From assembly GCF_021298855.1 (NCBI RefSeq), contig NZ_JAJTHI010000006.1, positions 1 through 64,000 on the forward strand: 64,000 bases of DNA. Reading direction: 5' to 3'. The notes beneath the pieces were generated by a model, which did not search any database, had not been told where the DNA came from, and saw only the letters and a program-made list of their open reading frames with translations. Each line of letters begins with the position of its first letter. Within the stretch, counting starts at the first letter, position 1. Shown here piece by piece: positions 9,569-18,408 of the stretch. This DNA comes from Gemmatimonas sp. GTDB lineage: Bacteria; Gemmatimonadota; Gemmatimonadetes; Gemmatimonadales; Gemmatimonadaceae. A program made the translations under genes and the position numbers.

Positions 9569-10282
9569 ATGTCCGAACTCCGTGGAACGATGATGCAGTT
9601 TCCTGTCGCAGGCGCCAACGCGCCCGCGGGCCTCGCTACCGGGTACCTGTCACTCCCGCCATCGGGGAGCGGGCCCGGGCTGATTCTGCTGCAGGAGTGG
9701 TGGGGGCTCGTCGACCACATCAAGCAGGTTGCCGATCGGCTGGCGGCCGAGGGGTACGTGGTGCTGGCGCCGGATCTGTACCGCGGCGCATCCACGAGCA
9801 GCCCCGATGACGCCCAGCGGCTCATGATGGCGCTCGACCTGCCGTTTGCGGCGCAGGCCATGGGTGGTGCCGCCGACTGGCTGCATGCGCACGAGGCGGT
9901 CCACCCCAAGCGCGTGGGGGCGATGGGGTTCTGCATGGGGGGCCAGCTGGCGCTGTACGCGGCCACGGTCCATCCCGAGGCGATCGACGCCGTGGTGGAC
10001 TTCTACGGCGTGTTCAATCCGCACGTGCCGGTGGATTTGCGCCAGCTGCGGGCGCCGGTGCTGGCCCATTTCGGGGTGCACGACCGATCGATTCCCCGCG
10101 AGCAGGCGGAGCGCCTGTTGCGGGACATCACGCATGCCGGCGCCGATTGCGATGGCTACTTCTACGAAGCGGGGCACGCGTTCTTCAACGATTCGCGCCC
10201 GGCCGTGTATGACGCGGCGGCGGCGGCGCTGGCGTGGAACCGCACGCTGCCGTTCCTGCACTCCACGCTTGCCACGCACTGA
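9569..10282 (+). CDS. Dienelactone hydrolase family protein
   Basis: A 237-residue alpha/beta hydrolase. The nucleophile elbow GFCMGG carries the Cys typical of dienelactone hydrolases. The Asp of GVHDRSIP and the His of AGHAFFN complete the Cys-Asp-His triad. EWWGLVDHIKQVADRLA near residue 43 is a family signature. No ring-cleavage genes are nearby, so a role in chlorocatechol breakdown is unlikely; general ester or lactone hydrolysis is all that can be inferred. The 5'-nucleotidase gene starts 2 bp after the stop, so the two are probably cotranscribed. Confidence 0.88.
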   Translation: MSELRGTMMQFPVAGANAPAGLATGYLSLPPSGSGPGLILLQEWWGLVDHIKQVADRLAAEGYVVLAPDLYRGASTSSPDDAQRLMMALDLPFAAQAMGGAADWLHAHEAVHPKRVGAMGFCMGGQLALYAATVHPEAIDAVVDFYGVFNPHVPVDLRQLRAPVLAHFGVHDRSIPREQAERLLRDITHAGADCDGYFYEAGHAFFNDSRPAVYDAAAAALAWNRTLPFLHSTLATH

Positions 10283-10284
10283 TC

Positions 10285-11829
10285 ATGGCCCGTTCAGGAA
10301 TCGGTCTGCTGCTGTCGCTGCTCTGTGGTGCCTGCCTTCGTGCGCCGGCCGCGCCCACGCCGGCGCTGTCGACCGCGCCCGCCACCGTGCGCATGCTGCT
10401 GGTGAACGATGTGTACGTATCCGACACGCTGCGCGACGGCACGGGGGGACTGGCGCGCGTGGCGGCGTTGCGGGATTCCATTGAACGGGCGACGAACGCC
10501 AGGGTGCTGTTCATGCTTGCCGGGGATGTGCTCTCCCCGAGCGTGCTGGGGAAGTGGTACGGTGGCGCGCAGATGGTGGACGGCTTCAATGCCGCACGAC
10601 TGGATCTGGCCACCCTGGGCAATCACGAGTTCGACAACCCGCGCGCCAATCTCGTGGCACGGCTCGGGGAGTCGAGGTTCCAGTGGCTGAGTGGCAACTG
10701 CGGCGAGGCGAACGGCGCCCCCTTTCCCGGCGTGAAGGGGTGGGACACGCTGCGTGTGGGCACTGTGAAGGTGGGCATTCTGGGGACCACGGTCGTGCGT
10801 GACTATGCCCCTTGGGTGCGTTGCCGCAATGCCGACAGCGCCACCACCGCCCTGACAGACACGCTCGTGGCGCAGGGGGCGGAGCTCATCGTGGCACTCA
10901 CGCACCGCTTCATCTTCGAGGATGCGGTCACGCTCGCCACCGAGCCGCGCATTCAGGCCATTCTGGGCGGGCACGAGCATGATGGCCAGCGCGTGGTGCG
11001 CGACGGCCGGCTGCTCGTGAAAGCGGTCTCCAACGCGCGCACGGCGGTGCTGGTCACCTTCACGCGTGAAGGGAGCGGCGCCACCGCGCGCTGGCGCGTC
11101 GCCGACCAGCGCTTCGCGCTGACGCGCGGCATGCGCGAGGATCCGGCCACGCTGGCGTCGGTGCAGCGCTGGCGCGATACCCTCACCCGGCGCATCGGCC
11201 CCGACCGGGTTCTCGGTATCGCGCCGGAGCCCATCAACGCCATCGACTCCGTCTCCAAGCGGGAGAGTCGTTTCGGCAACATGATCACCGATGGCATGCG
11301 TGCCGGCACGGGGGCCGACGTGGCGCTGATCAATTCCGGCGCGTTGCGTTTCGACGACATGATGGCCGCCGGGCCGATCACCCGTCATCTCCTCGAAGCG
11401 GTGTTTCTGTTTGCCGACGAAACGCGGGCCGTGACCTTCCCGCTCACCGGGGCGCGCCTGCGCGAACTGCTGGAAACAGGGGTTCGCCAGGGGGCGCTGG
11501 GCGGCGGGGCCTATCCGCAGGTGAGCGGCGTGCACTTCCGGATCGACGCCAGACGCCCCAGCGGGAGTCGGGTGGTGGGCGACCTCACCCGCGACGATGG
11601 TCGGGTGATAGCACCGGGCGAGACCCTGCGCGTGACGTTCGTGACCTATCCGGCGTGCCGGTCGGGTGATGGGTATCGCATTCCCGAAGCGTCGGCCGCG
11701 TGCGAGCAGATCGCGCGGCAGCCGTCATCGGCCCCGCGTACGGTGGATCTCGTCGTGCAGCACCTCGAGCGCATGAACGGGCGCATCGTGGCGCCGCCAC
11801 TCGGGCGTGTGACGCGTCTCGACCGATAG
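10285..11829 (+). CDS. Exported 5'-nucleotidase / metallophosphoesterase
   Basis: A 514-residue secreted enzyme of the UshA family. A hydrophobic signal (LLLSLLCGACL) opens the protein; a Cys there may make it a lipoprotein, although the lipobox is atypical. The metallophosphatase domain has LLVNDVY (NDxH variant), AGDVLSP, LGNHEFDN and GGHEHDGQ. The C-terminal 5_nucleotid_C domain has FGNMITDGMR, INSGALR and TFPLTGARLRELLE. The usual His of the NDFH motif is replaced in NDVY, so activity may be altered. Probable role: periplasmic nucleotide dephosphorylation for phosphate or nucleoside salvage. Confidence 0.85.
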   Translation: MARSGIGLLLSLLCGACLRAPAAPTPALSTAPATVRMLLVNDVYVSDTLRDGTGGLARVAALRDSIERATNARVLFMLAGDVLSPSVLGKWYGGAQMVDGFNAARLDLATLGNHEFDNPRANLVARLGESRFQWLSGNCGEANGAPFPGVKGWDTLRVGTVKVGILGTTVVRDYAPWVRCRNADSATTALTDTLVAQGAELIVALTHRFIFEDAVTLATEPRIQAILGGHEHDGQRVVRDGRLLVKAVSNARTAVLVTFTREGSGATARWRVADQRFALTRGMREDPATLASVQRWRDTLTRRIGPDRVLGIAPEPINAIDSVSKRESRFGNMITDGMRAGTGADVALINSGALRFDDMMAAGPITRHLLEAVFLFADETRAVTFPLTGARLRELLETGVRQGALGGGAYPQVSGVHFRIDARRPSGSRVVGDLTRDDGRVIAPGETLRVTFVTYPACRSGDGYRIPEASAACEQIARQPSSAPRTVDLVVQHLERMNGRIVAPPLGRVTRLDR

Positions 11830-11886
11830 TGGTCCCGGGTGCACATTCGGGCACTCGCTTTCCCTGGCTCTTCCCACGCCCTCCCC

Positions 11887-12699
11887 ATGAGCTCCCATCA
11901 CGAAGGACACGAGCCGTTGACGCCGCCTGGCGCCGACGTGTCATCCCGCTTCCGGCTCGACGGCAAGGTGGCCATCGTGACCGGCGGGACACGCGGCATC
12001 GGCCTGTCGGTCGCGTGCACCCTGGCGCGCGCGGGCGCGCGCGTGATGCTCTCGAGCCGCAAGGCCGACCATGTGGACAGCGCCGTGCGGGCGCTGCGGG
12101 CCGAAGGCCACGAGGTGCAGGGGCTGGTGGCCAACATGGGCAAGCCCCGTGAGGCGCACGAGCTGGCCGCGCGCACGGTCGAGCATTTCGACGGCATCGA
12201 CATCATCGTGAACAACGCGGCGACCAATCCCATCTTCGGCCCCCTGCAGCAGGCCACGGCGGACGCCTTCGACAAGATCTTCGACGTGAACGTGAAGGGG
12301 CCGTTCGAGCTGTGCAAGACGGCGCATGCCGTGATGGTCGAACGCGGCGGTGGGGCCATCGTGAACGTGTCGAGCATTGGCGGGATCACGCCGGAGGCCG
12401 GACTGGGGCTCTACAGCATGAGCAAGTCGGCGCTCATTTCGCTGACCAAGGTCATGGCCCAGGAGTGGGGTGCCGACGGCATCCGGGCCAACGCGATCTG
12501 CCCCGGGCTCATTCGCACGAGGTTCTCGGCGGCGCTGTGGCAGGATGGCGATATCGCCGAAAAGGTGCTGGGGCATCAGCCGATCCGCCGCATCGGTGTT
12601 CCCGACGATGTGGCCGGTCTGGCGCTCTTCCTGGCCTCGGACGCGTCGGCGTACTGCACCGGCGCCGTGTACATGGTGGACGGCGGATACCTGGCATGA
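11887..12699 (+). CDS. SDR family oxidoreductase (LvaD-like position)
   Basis: A 270-residue short-chain dehydrogenase. The cofactor loop is TGGTRGIG, with NNAATNP following, the catalytic Ser in IVNVSSIGG, Tyr and Lys in YSMSKSA, and a C-terminal VDGGYLA. It is a classical NAD(P)-dependent SDR. The ATG at 11887 gives a short N-terminal extension; an upstream start at 11839 is possible. Its stop overlaps the ATG of the acyl-CoA dehydrogenase (ATGA), so translation is coupled. With the APH-type kinase this makes a three-gene unit like part of the levulinate/4-hydroxyacid pathway. Confidence 0.88.
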   Translation: MSSHHEGHEPLTPPGADVSSRFRLDGKVAIVTGGTRGIGLSVACTLARAGARVMLSSRKADHVDSAVRALRAEGHEVQGLVANMGKPREAHELAARTVEHFDGIDIIVNNAATNPIFGPLQQATADAFDKIFDVNVKGPFELCKTAHAVMVERGGGAIVNVSSIGGITPEAGLGLYSMSKSALISLTKVMAQEWGADGIRANAICPGLIRTRFSAALWQDGDIAEKVLGHQPIRRIGVPDDVAGLALFLASDASAYCTGAVYMVDGGYLA

Positions 12700-13955
12700 C
12701 CGTACGGTCCTCGGAGTCCGCTCTGACCATCACGCCGTGGACGGCGCTGGAGCCACTGCTCGAAACGGCCCGGCGATTCGTGCGCGAGGAGTTGGTCCCG
12801 CTCGAAGGGACCATGCTCACGCAGCCTTGGCACGCCACGGAGGCAACCCTCAACGTCTTGCGCGTGCGGGCGCGCGCCCTGGGATTGTGGGCGCCGTTCC
12901 TGCCGGTGGAGTACGGTGGTCTCGACATGCCGCTCGACGCGTTTGCGCAGCTGAGCGAAGTGCTGGGGTGGACGCCGTTCGGACACTACGTGTGCAACTG
13001 CCAGGCCCCCGACGTGGGGAACATGGAGCTGCTGCTGGCCTTCGGCACGGAGGCGCAGAAGCGGGAGTATCTGGAGCCGCTCGCGCGCGGCGACATCCGC
13101 AGCTGCTTCGCGATGACGGAGCCGGAGCACGCCGGATCGAATCCCGTGGTGCTGTCCACCACGGCCGTGCGCGACGAGACGCACTGGGTCATCAACGGCC
13201 ACAAATGGTTCACCAGCAGCGCCGACGGCGCGGCGTTCGCGGTGGTCATGGCGGTGACCGACGCCGACGAAACGCGTCGGCACGCTCGTGCCAGCCAGAT
13301 CCTCGTGCCGCTGCAGAGCCCCGGCGTGCGCCTCGTGCGCAACATCTCGGTCATGGGAGAATCGGGGGGCGGGTGGGGCAGTCATGCCGAGCTGCGCTTC
13401 GAGGACGTGCGCGTGCCGGTGGATCAGCTCATCGGTCTGCAGGGGCATGGCTTCGCCCTCGCGCAGGAGCGTCTGGGGCCTGGTCGCATTCACCACTGCA
13501 TGCGCTGGATCGGCATCTGCGAGCGCGCTTTCGACCTCATGTGCCGTCACGCAACCTCACGCGAGCTGGCTCCCGGCGAGCTGCTGGCCAGCAAGCAGCA
13601 GGTGGAGTTCTGGATCGCCGAGTCGCGCATCGAGATTCATGCGTCGCGGCTCATGGTGCTCGACGCCGCGCGCCGCACGGCCGCGCAGGGTCAGGAAGCG
13701 GCGCGCGAGGAGATCGGGTACATCAAGGTGTTCGTGGCCAACACGCTGCAGCGGGTGCTCGATCGTGCCATTCAGGTGCACGGGGCGCGGGGAGTCACGG
13801 ACGACACGCCGCTGGCCTGGTGGTATCGCCATGAGCGCGCGGCGCGCATCTACGACGGCGCCGACGAAGTACACAAGTCGGTCATCGCGCGGCGGGCCCT
13901 GCGAGGGTATCTGACGGAGCGCCGGCCGCCGCGCGCGCCGGGCGCACCGCTCTAG
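12696..13955 (+). CDS. Acyl-CoA dehydrogenase family protein (ACAD11/LvaC-like)
   Basis: A 419-residue flavoprotein. Recognisable segments are FAMTEPEHAGSNP (FAD/substrate loop), INGHKWFTSSADGA, GGWGSHAELRFEDVRVP, GRIHHCMRWIG and, near the end, QVHGARGVTDDTPLAWWYRHERAARIYDGADEVH. The C-terminal segment and the GRIHHCMR motif match the ACAD10/ACAD11 branch. In that branch the enzyme works with an APH-type kinase domain on 4-hydroxyacyl-CoAs. The start codon overlaps the SDR stop. The kinase gene follows 14 bp downstream. Confidence 0.88.
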   Translation: MTVRSSESALTITPWTALEPLLETARRFVREELVPLEGTMLTQPWHATEATLNVLRVRARALGLWAPFLPVEYGGLDMPLDAFAQLSEVLGWTPFGHYVCNCQAPDVGNMELLLAFGTEAQKREYLEPLARGDIRSCFAMTEPEHAGSNPVVLSTTAVRDETHWVINGHKWFTSSADGAAFAVVMAVTDADETRRHARASQILVPLQSPGVRLVRNISVMGESGGGWGSHAELRFEDVRVPVDQLIGLQGHGFALAQERLGPGRIHHCMRWIGICERAFDLMCRHATSRELAPGELLASKQQVEFWIAESRIEIHASRLMVLDAARRTAAQGQEAAREEIGYIKVFVANTLQRVLDRAIQVHGARGVTDDTPLAWWYRHERAARIYDGADEVHKSVIARRALRGYLTERRPPRAPGAPL

Positions 13956-13969
13956 CGCGGGCGGCGCGC

Positions 13970-15061
13970 GTGAGTGACGCGACCATCCCGCCGGGCGACG
14001 TCCGCGCGCTGCCGGTGGCGACACTGCACCGGTGGTTGACGGGCGCCCTCCCGTCCCTCGTGTCCGGCGCCAGTACGATCACGGTGGAGCAGTTTCCGGC
14101 GGGCTTCTCCAACCTCACGTACCGTGTGGATGTGGACAACGGCGGATGCGCGCATTCGCTCGTCTTGCGGCGACCGCCGCACGGGGTGGCGGGCGGCGTC
14201 GCTCACGACATGGTGCGTGAGTACGGCATTCTGGAGGCGCTGCAGGGAACCGGGGTTCCCGTTCCGGCACCCCTGGCCTGCTGTGCCGACCCCGCCGTTG
14301 TTGGCGCGCCGTTCTATGTGATGGAACTGGTGGAGGGGCGCATCGTTCGCGGCGCGCCACCGCCGGACTGGGCGCGAGATGAGCAGGGGCTCGCGGCGCG
14401 CATGCGGCAGCTGTCGCACGCGTTCGCGACGACGCTGGCGGCGCTGCATGCGGTCCCCGTACACGGCGCCCTCGCGTCGTTGGGGCGACCGCAGGGCTAC
14501 GTGGCGCGCCAGGTGGAGGGGTGGACCCGCCGCTGGATCGCCGCGCGTACGCACGACGTGCCTGCCATGGATCGGCTCGCCACCTGGCTGGCCGCACACC
14601 AACCCGCCAGTGAGCGCGTCGCCCTGCTGCACAACGACTTCAAGATCGACAACCTCGTGCTCGATGACGATGGCACCACCGTGCGTGCCATTCTCGATTG
14701 GGAGATGGCCACCATCGGCGATCCGCTGCTCGACCTGGGCACGAGCCTCGCGTACTGGGTGGAGGCGGGCGATCCGCCCCTCTTCGCGGCCCTCGGGCTC
14801 GGCGTCACGGCACTGCCGGGCAGCCTCACTCGCCGCGAGCTCATCGAGGCCTATGGGCAGGCCGTGGGGGAGCCGGTGATGAACGCCCGCTTCGCGCTCT
14901 GTTTCGGCCGATTCAAGGTGGCCGTGATTGCCCAGCAGATCTTCGCGCGCTACCGCCAGGGGCACACCACCGACCGGCGGTTCGCGATACTGGGTGACGT
15001 CGTGCCGGCCCTCGCCACGCTGGCAGCGCAGGAGCTGGAGGGGACCGGACGGGGCCGGTGA
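13970..15061 (+). CDS. APH-family phosphotransferase (ACAD10/11-type kinase)
   Basis: A 363-residue protein of the aminoglycoside phosphotransferase fold. It has FPAGFSNLTYRV (nucleotide-loop region), LVLRRPP with the ATP-contacting basic residues, VPVPAPLACC, FYVMELVEGRIV (hinge), a Brenner-type catalytic motif in LLHNDFKIDNLVL and the metal-binding ILDWEMATIGDPLLDLG. These features match the kinase half of ACAD10/11 and LvaA-like enzymes rather than antibiotic resistance kinases. In that pathway it phosphorylates the 4-hydroxyl group of 4-hydroxyacyl-CoA. GTG start at 13970. Third gene of the SDR-ACAD-APH operon. Confidence 0.85.
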   Translation: MSDATIPPGDVRALPVATLHRWLTGALPSLVSGASTITVEQFPAGFSNLTYRVDVDNGGCAHSLVLRRPPHGVAGGVAHDMVREYGILEALQGTGVPVPAPLACCADPAVVGAPFYVMELVEGRIVRGAPPPDWARDEQGLAARMRQLSHAFATTLAALHAVPVHGALASLGRPQGYVARQVEGWTRRWIAARTHDVPAMDRLATWLAAHQPASERVALLHNDFKIDNLVLDDDGTTVRAILDWEMATIGDPLLDLGTSLAYWVEAGDPPLFAALGLGVTALPGSLTRRELIEAYGQAVGEPVMNARFALCFGRFKVAVIAQQIFARYRQGHTTDRRFAILGDVVPALATLAAQELEGTGRGR

Positions 15062-15124
15062 TTGCGGCGGAAGGCGAAGGAAGGCAGAATCGTGCGTTCC
15101 CCTCCTTCCCTTCCGTCGACTCCC

Positions 15125-18100
15125 ATGCCTCGTTCCCCCCTGTTCGCCGCCCTGACCGCGCCGCTGTGCACGTGGTCGTTGAGCACGTTGTCGTTGTGCG
15201 CCACGCTCGGGGCGCAGTCCGCACGTCAGGCGGCGCCCGCCCCGCGCGGAGTGCCCGACTCCACCTTTTTCGGGCTGTCGTATCGCAACATCGGTCCCGC
15301 CAACATGAGCGGCCGCATCGCGACCGTCGTCGGCGTACCGGGCGACCCGTCGCTCATCTATGTGGGCAGTGCCTCGGGTGGTGTGTGGAAGTCCACCAAT
15401 GCGGGCACCACGTGGACCCCCATCTTCGACCGGCAGCCGGTGCAGACGATCGGGGACATCGTGCTCGAGCCGGGAAATCCGGACGTCGTGTACGTGGGGT
15501 CGGGTGAGGGCAATCCGCGCAACTCGGTGTCGTTCGGCAACGGGATCTACCGGAGCCGCGACGGCGGCAAGTCGTGGACGTGGCTTGGCCTCGCCGATTC
15601 CCGGCACATCACGCGCATGGCCATCAATCCGCGTGATCCGCGCACGGTGTACGCGGCGGCGCTGGGGTCCGAGTACGGCCCCGGTACCGAGCGGGGGGTG
15701 TTCATGTCGGAGGACGGCGGCGAAACGTGGAAGCGCACGCTGTACGTGAGCGATCGCCACGGCGCCTCGGATCTCGATATCGACCCGCAGAACCCGAATG
15801 TGCTGTACGCCGGCATGTGGTACTTCGACCGCAAGCAGTGGACGCACACCTCGGGCGACGACAAGGGTGGCCTGTTCAAATCGGTCGATGGGGGCAAGAC
15901 GTGGACGAAGCTCACCAAGGGGTTGCCGGCGCTCATGGGGCGCATTGGCGTGAAGGTGGCCCCGAGCAATCCGCGCACGGTGTACGCGGTGATGGAAACG
16001 AAAGAAGGGTTCGTGTTCCGCTCCGACGACGCCGGGGAGAGCTGGCAGAAGGTGAGCAGCAACGCCAACACGATTGGCCGTGGCTTCTATTATGCCGACC
16101 TGCGCGTGGACCCGAAGAACGAGCATCACGTGTACACCCTCGGGATGTCGTTCATGCACAGCATCGATGGCGGGCGCACCTTCACGAACGTGCCGGGCAA
16201 CTTTCACGGCGATCATCAGGCGCTCTGGATCGATCCGCTCAACCCGAAGCGGTTGCTCATGGGTGACGACGGCGGTCTCGAGGTGAGCTACGACGGCGCC
16301 GGTGGCTGGGAGTGGTTCGGCAATCTCCCGCTCGGGCAGTTCTACCAGCTGTCGTACGATATGCGCGAGCCCTTCTACCATGTGGCCGGCGGACTGCAGG
16401 ACAACGGCGTGTGGACCGGCCCGACCCGCACGCGGAAGAGCGCCATCTTCCTCTGGGACTGGCGCTTCATCCAGTACGGTGACGGGTACTATGCCATCTC
16501 GCATCCCGATGATCCCGACTGGTTCCTGAGCGACTATCAGGCCGGTGGCATTCAGGCCACGCATCTGGGGCGCTACGAGGTGCGCGAAGCGTCGCCGCAG
16601 CCCAAGCGCATGGATGGCTATTCCGCCGACTCCAATGCGGTGCGCTTCAACTGGAACGCGCCCATCGTGCCGTCTCCGCACGATCCGCGCGTGGTGTACT
16701 TCGGTGGCAGCACGCTCTTCCGCAGCACGGACTGGGGGCGCACCTGGACGGCGCTGGGCGGAGACCTGAGCAAGAACGACAAGACGCGGCAGGGGAACGC
16801 CGGCGGCCCCATTCTCAAGGAAAACACGGTGGCCGAGTACTACGGCACCATCTATTCGTTCGCCGAAAGCCCGGCCCGGAAAGGCGTGCTGTGGGCGGGC
16901 ACCGATGACGGCAACCTGCAGGTCTCGCAGGATGATGGAAAGACGTGGACGAACGTCGCGCCCAACGTGCCGGGGATGGGGCCCGACGCGGTGGTCAGCG
17001 GTATCGAAGCGTCTCGCACCGCCGCCGGCACGGCGTACGCGACCTTCGAACGGCACATGAGCGACGACTTCAAGCCGTATGTGTTCAAGACCACCGACTT
17101 CGGGCGAACGTGGACCAACATCACCGGCAACCTGCCGGCGAACGCCTACGCGCAGGTGATTCGCGAAGATCCCAGAAACCCGAACCTGCTGTACTACGGT
17201 TCGGAGTATGGCCTGTTCGCCAGCTGGACCGGCGGAACCCAATGGACGAAGCTGTCGCTCAAGAACCTGCCCAACGTGGCGGTGCACGAAGTGCTGGTGC
17301 ATCCGCGGGAGAACGACCTCATCGTGGCCACGCACGGCCGGGCCCTCTGGGTGTTCGATGACGCGTCGCCCATTCAGCAGATGTCCGCCGCGATCGCGGC
17401 GAAGCCGGTGCACCTCTTCCCCATGCGTGTGGCAACGCGATTCAATCTGGGCGATCAGTCGCTCAACTTCGGCCACAAGCAGTACCGCGGGCAGAATGCG
17501 GCGTACGGCGCCCTCATCACCTACTGGCTCGCGCGCAGCGACAGCTCGGTGACGGTGGAGATCCTGAAGGACGGGCAGGTCATTCGGCAGCTGCGCAAGC
17601 CACCTGTGGCCGCCGGGTTCAACCGCACCACGTGGGACCTGCGCATGGCCCCGTCGCTGGCGTTGAGCGAAACACCCGCCGACAGCGCCGACGAGGATGG
17701 CGCCCGGGGGCGTGTACCGGGAGCGCAGGTGCTGCCGGGGAGCTACACGGTGCGCATCACGGTGGGCGGGCAGAGCCAGGAGCAGCCGCTCACGGTGCGG
17801 CTCGATCCGACGGCCACCTTTGCCGATGCCGACGTGAAGCTGCAGTTCGCCCAGGCCACACGGCTTGTCGCGACGGTGAACACCCTCATCGAGACGGAAC
17901 GCGGGCTGGCCGCCTTTGCGGTGCAGGCGCAGGAGCGGTCGAACACGGCCAACACCCTGCGCGCCGACGCCGCGCGGGAGCTGGTCGCCGCGACGAAGGA
18001 GGAACTGCGGAAGCTCGATTCGGTTCGGCTGCAGCTCACGCGTCCCTCCACCGACGTGGCGCCCTACTACTCGGAAGGCCCGCGGCCGCTGCAGCGCGCA

Positions 18101-18310
18101 TCGGCGCTGCTCGCCAACATCGATGCCGGGCTCACGCCCGTCATTCCCGGACAGGTGGAGTACACCGGAGAGGTGCGGCGTGATGCCGACGTGGTGATGA
18201 CGATGATCGATACGCAGATTCGCGCCACCGCCACCCGACTCAACCCCATGCTGGAGAAGCTCGACCTGCCCAAGCTGGTGGTGCCGGTGAAGAAACCTCT
18301 GGCCATGTAA
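15125..18310 (+). CDS. Secreted BNR/sortilin (VPS10)-like repeat protein
   Basis: A protein of about 1061 residues exported by a Sec signal ending near LGAQSA. The body is a set of beta-propeller blades with repeated Asp-box motifs (SxDxGxTW type): STNAGTTWTPI, SRDGGKSWTWLG, SEDGGETWKRT, SVDGGKTWTKL, SDDAGESWQKV, STDWGRTWTALG, SQDDGKTWTNV and TTDFGRTWTNI. A C-terminal beta-sandwich/helical portion follows (residues 760-1061). It resembles the glycosyl-hydrolase/photosystem-assembly-like BNR proteins often annotated as VPS10. True activity is unknown; glycan binding or cleavage is possible. A strong terminator follows. Confidence 0.85.
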   Translation: MPRSPLFAALTAPLCTWSLSTLSLCATLGAQSARQAAPAPRGVPDSTFFGLSYRNIGPANMSGRIATVVGVPGDPSLIYVGSASGGVWKSTNAGTTWTPIFDRQPVQTIGDIVLEPGNPDVVYVGSGEGNPRNSVSFGNGIYRSRDGGKSWTWLGLADSRHITRMAINPRDPRTVYAAALGSEYGPGTERGVFMSEDGGETWKRTLYVSDRHGASDLDIDPQNPNVLYAGMWYFDRKQWTHTSGDDKGGLFKSVDGGKTWTKLTKGLPALMGRIGVKVAPSNPRTVYAVMETKEGFVFRSDDAGESWQKVSSNANTIGRGFYYADLRVDPKNEHHVYTLGMSFMHSIDGGRTFTNVPGNFHGDHQALWIDPLNPKRLLMGDDGGLEVSYDGAGGWEWFGNLPLGQFYQLSYDMREPFYHVAGGLQDNGVWTGPTRTRKSAIFLWDWRFIQYGDGYYAISHPDDPDWFLSDYQAGGIQATHLGRYEVREASPQPKRMDGYSADSNAVRFNWNAPIVPSPHDPRVVYFGGSTLFRSTDWGRTWTALGGDLSKNDKTRQGNAGGPILKENTVAEYYGTIYSFAESPARKGVLWAGTDDGNLQVSQDDGKTWTNVAPNVPGMGPDAVVSGIEASRTAAGTAYATFERHMSDDFKPYVFKTTDFGRTWTNITGNLPANAYAQVIREDPRNPNLLYYGSEYGLFASWTGGTQWTKLSLKNLPNVAVHEVLVHPRENDLIVATHGRALWVFDDASPIQQMSAAIAAKPVHLFPMRVATRFNLGDQSLNFGHKQYRGQNAAYGALITYWLARSDSSVTVEILKDGQVIRQLRKPPVAAGFNRTTWDLRMAPSLALSETPADSADEDGARGRVPGAQVLPGSYTVRITVGGQSQEQPLTVRLDPTATFADADVKLQFAQATRLVATVNTLIETERGLAAFAVQAQERSNTANTLRADAARELVAATKEELRKLDSVRLQLTRPSTDVAPYYSEGPRPLQRASALLANIDAGLTPVIPGQVEYTGEVRRDADVVMTMIDTQIRATATRLNPMLEKLDLPKLVVPVKKPLAM

Positions 18311-18325
18311 GGCACCCGAGGCACA

Positions 18326-18366
18326 AAACTCGAAACTCCCCGTGAGCCGCGGGGAGTTTCGAGTTT
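18326..18366. terminator. Bidirectional hairpin terminator
   Basis: A perfect 17-bp inverted repeat, arms 18326-18342 and 18350-18366 with a 7-base loop, lies between two convergent genes (stops at 18310 and 18409). There is no long T-run, but each arm ends in an A/T triplet on its outer side. Position and symmetry fit termination from both directions. Confidence 0.8.
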
Positions 18367-18408
18367 CGGGGTACGGGGAGACCACGCGAACAACGCCAGC
18401 TGCATACC

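Noticed and set aside
13970-15061. Calling the APH-family gene an antibiotic resistance kinase
   Set aside because: Its motifs and operon with an acyl-CoA dehydrogenase fit the ACAD10/11 and LvaA group much better.
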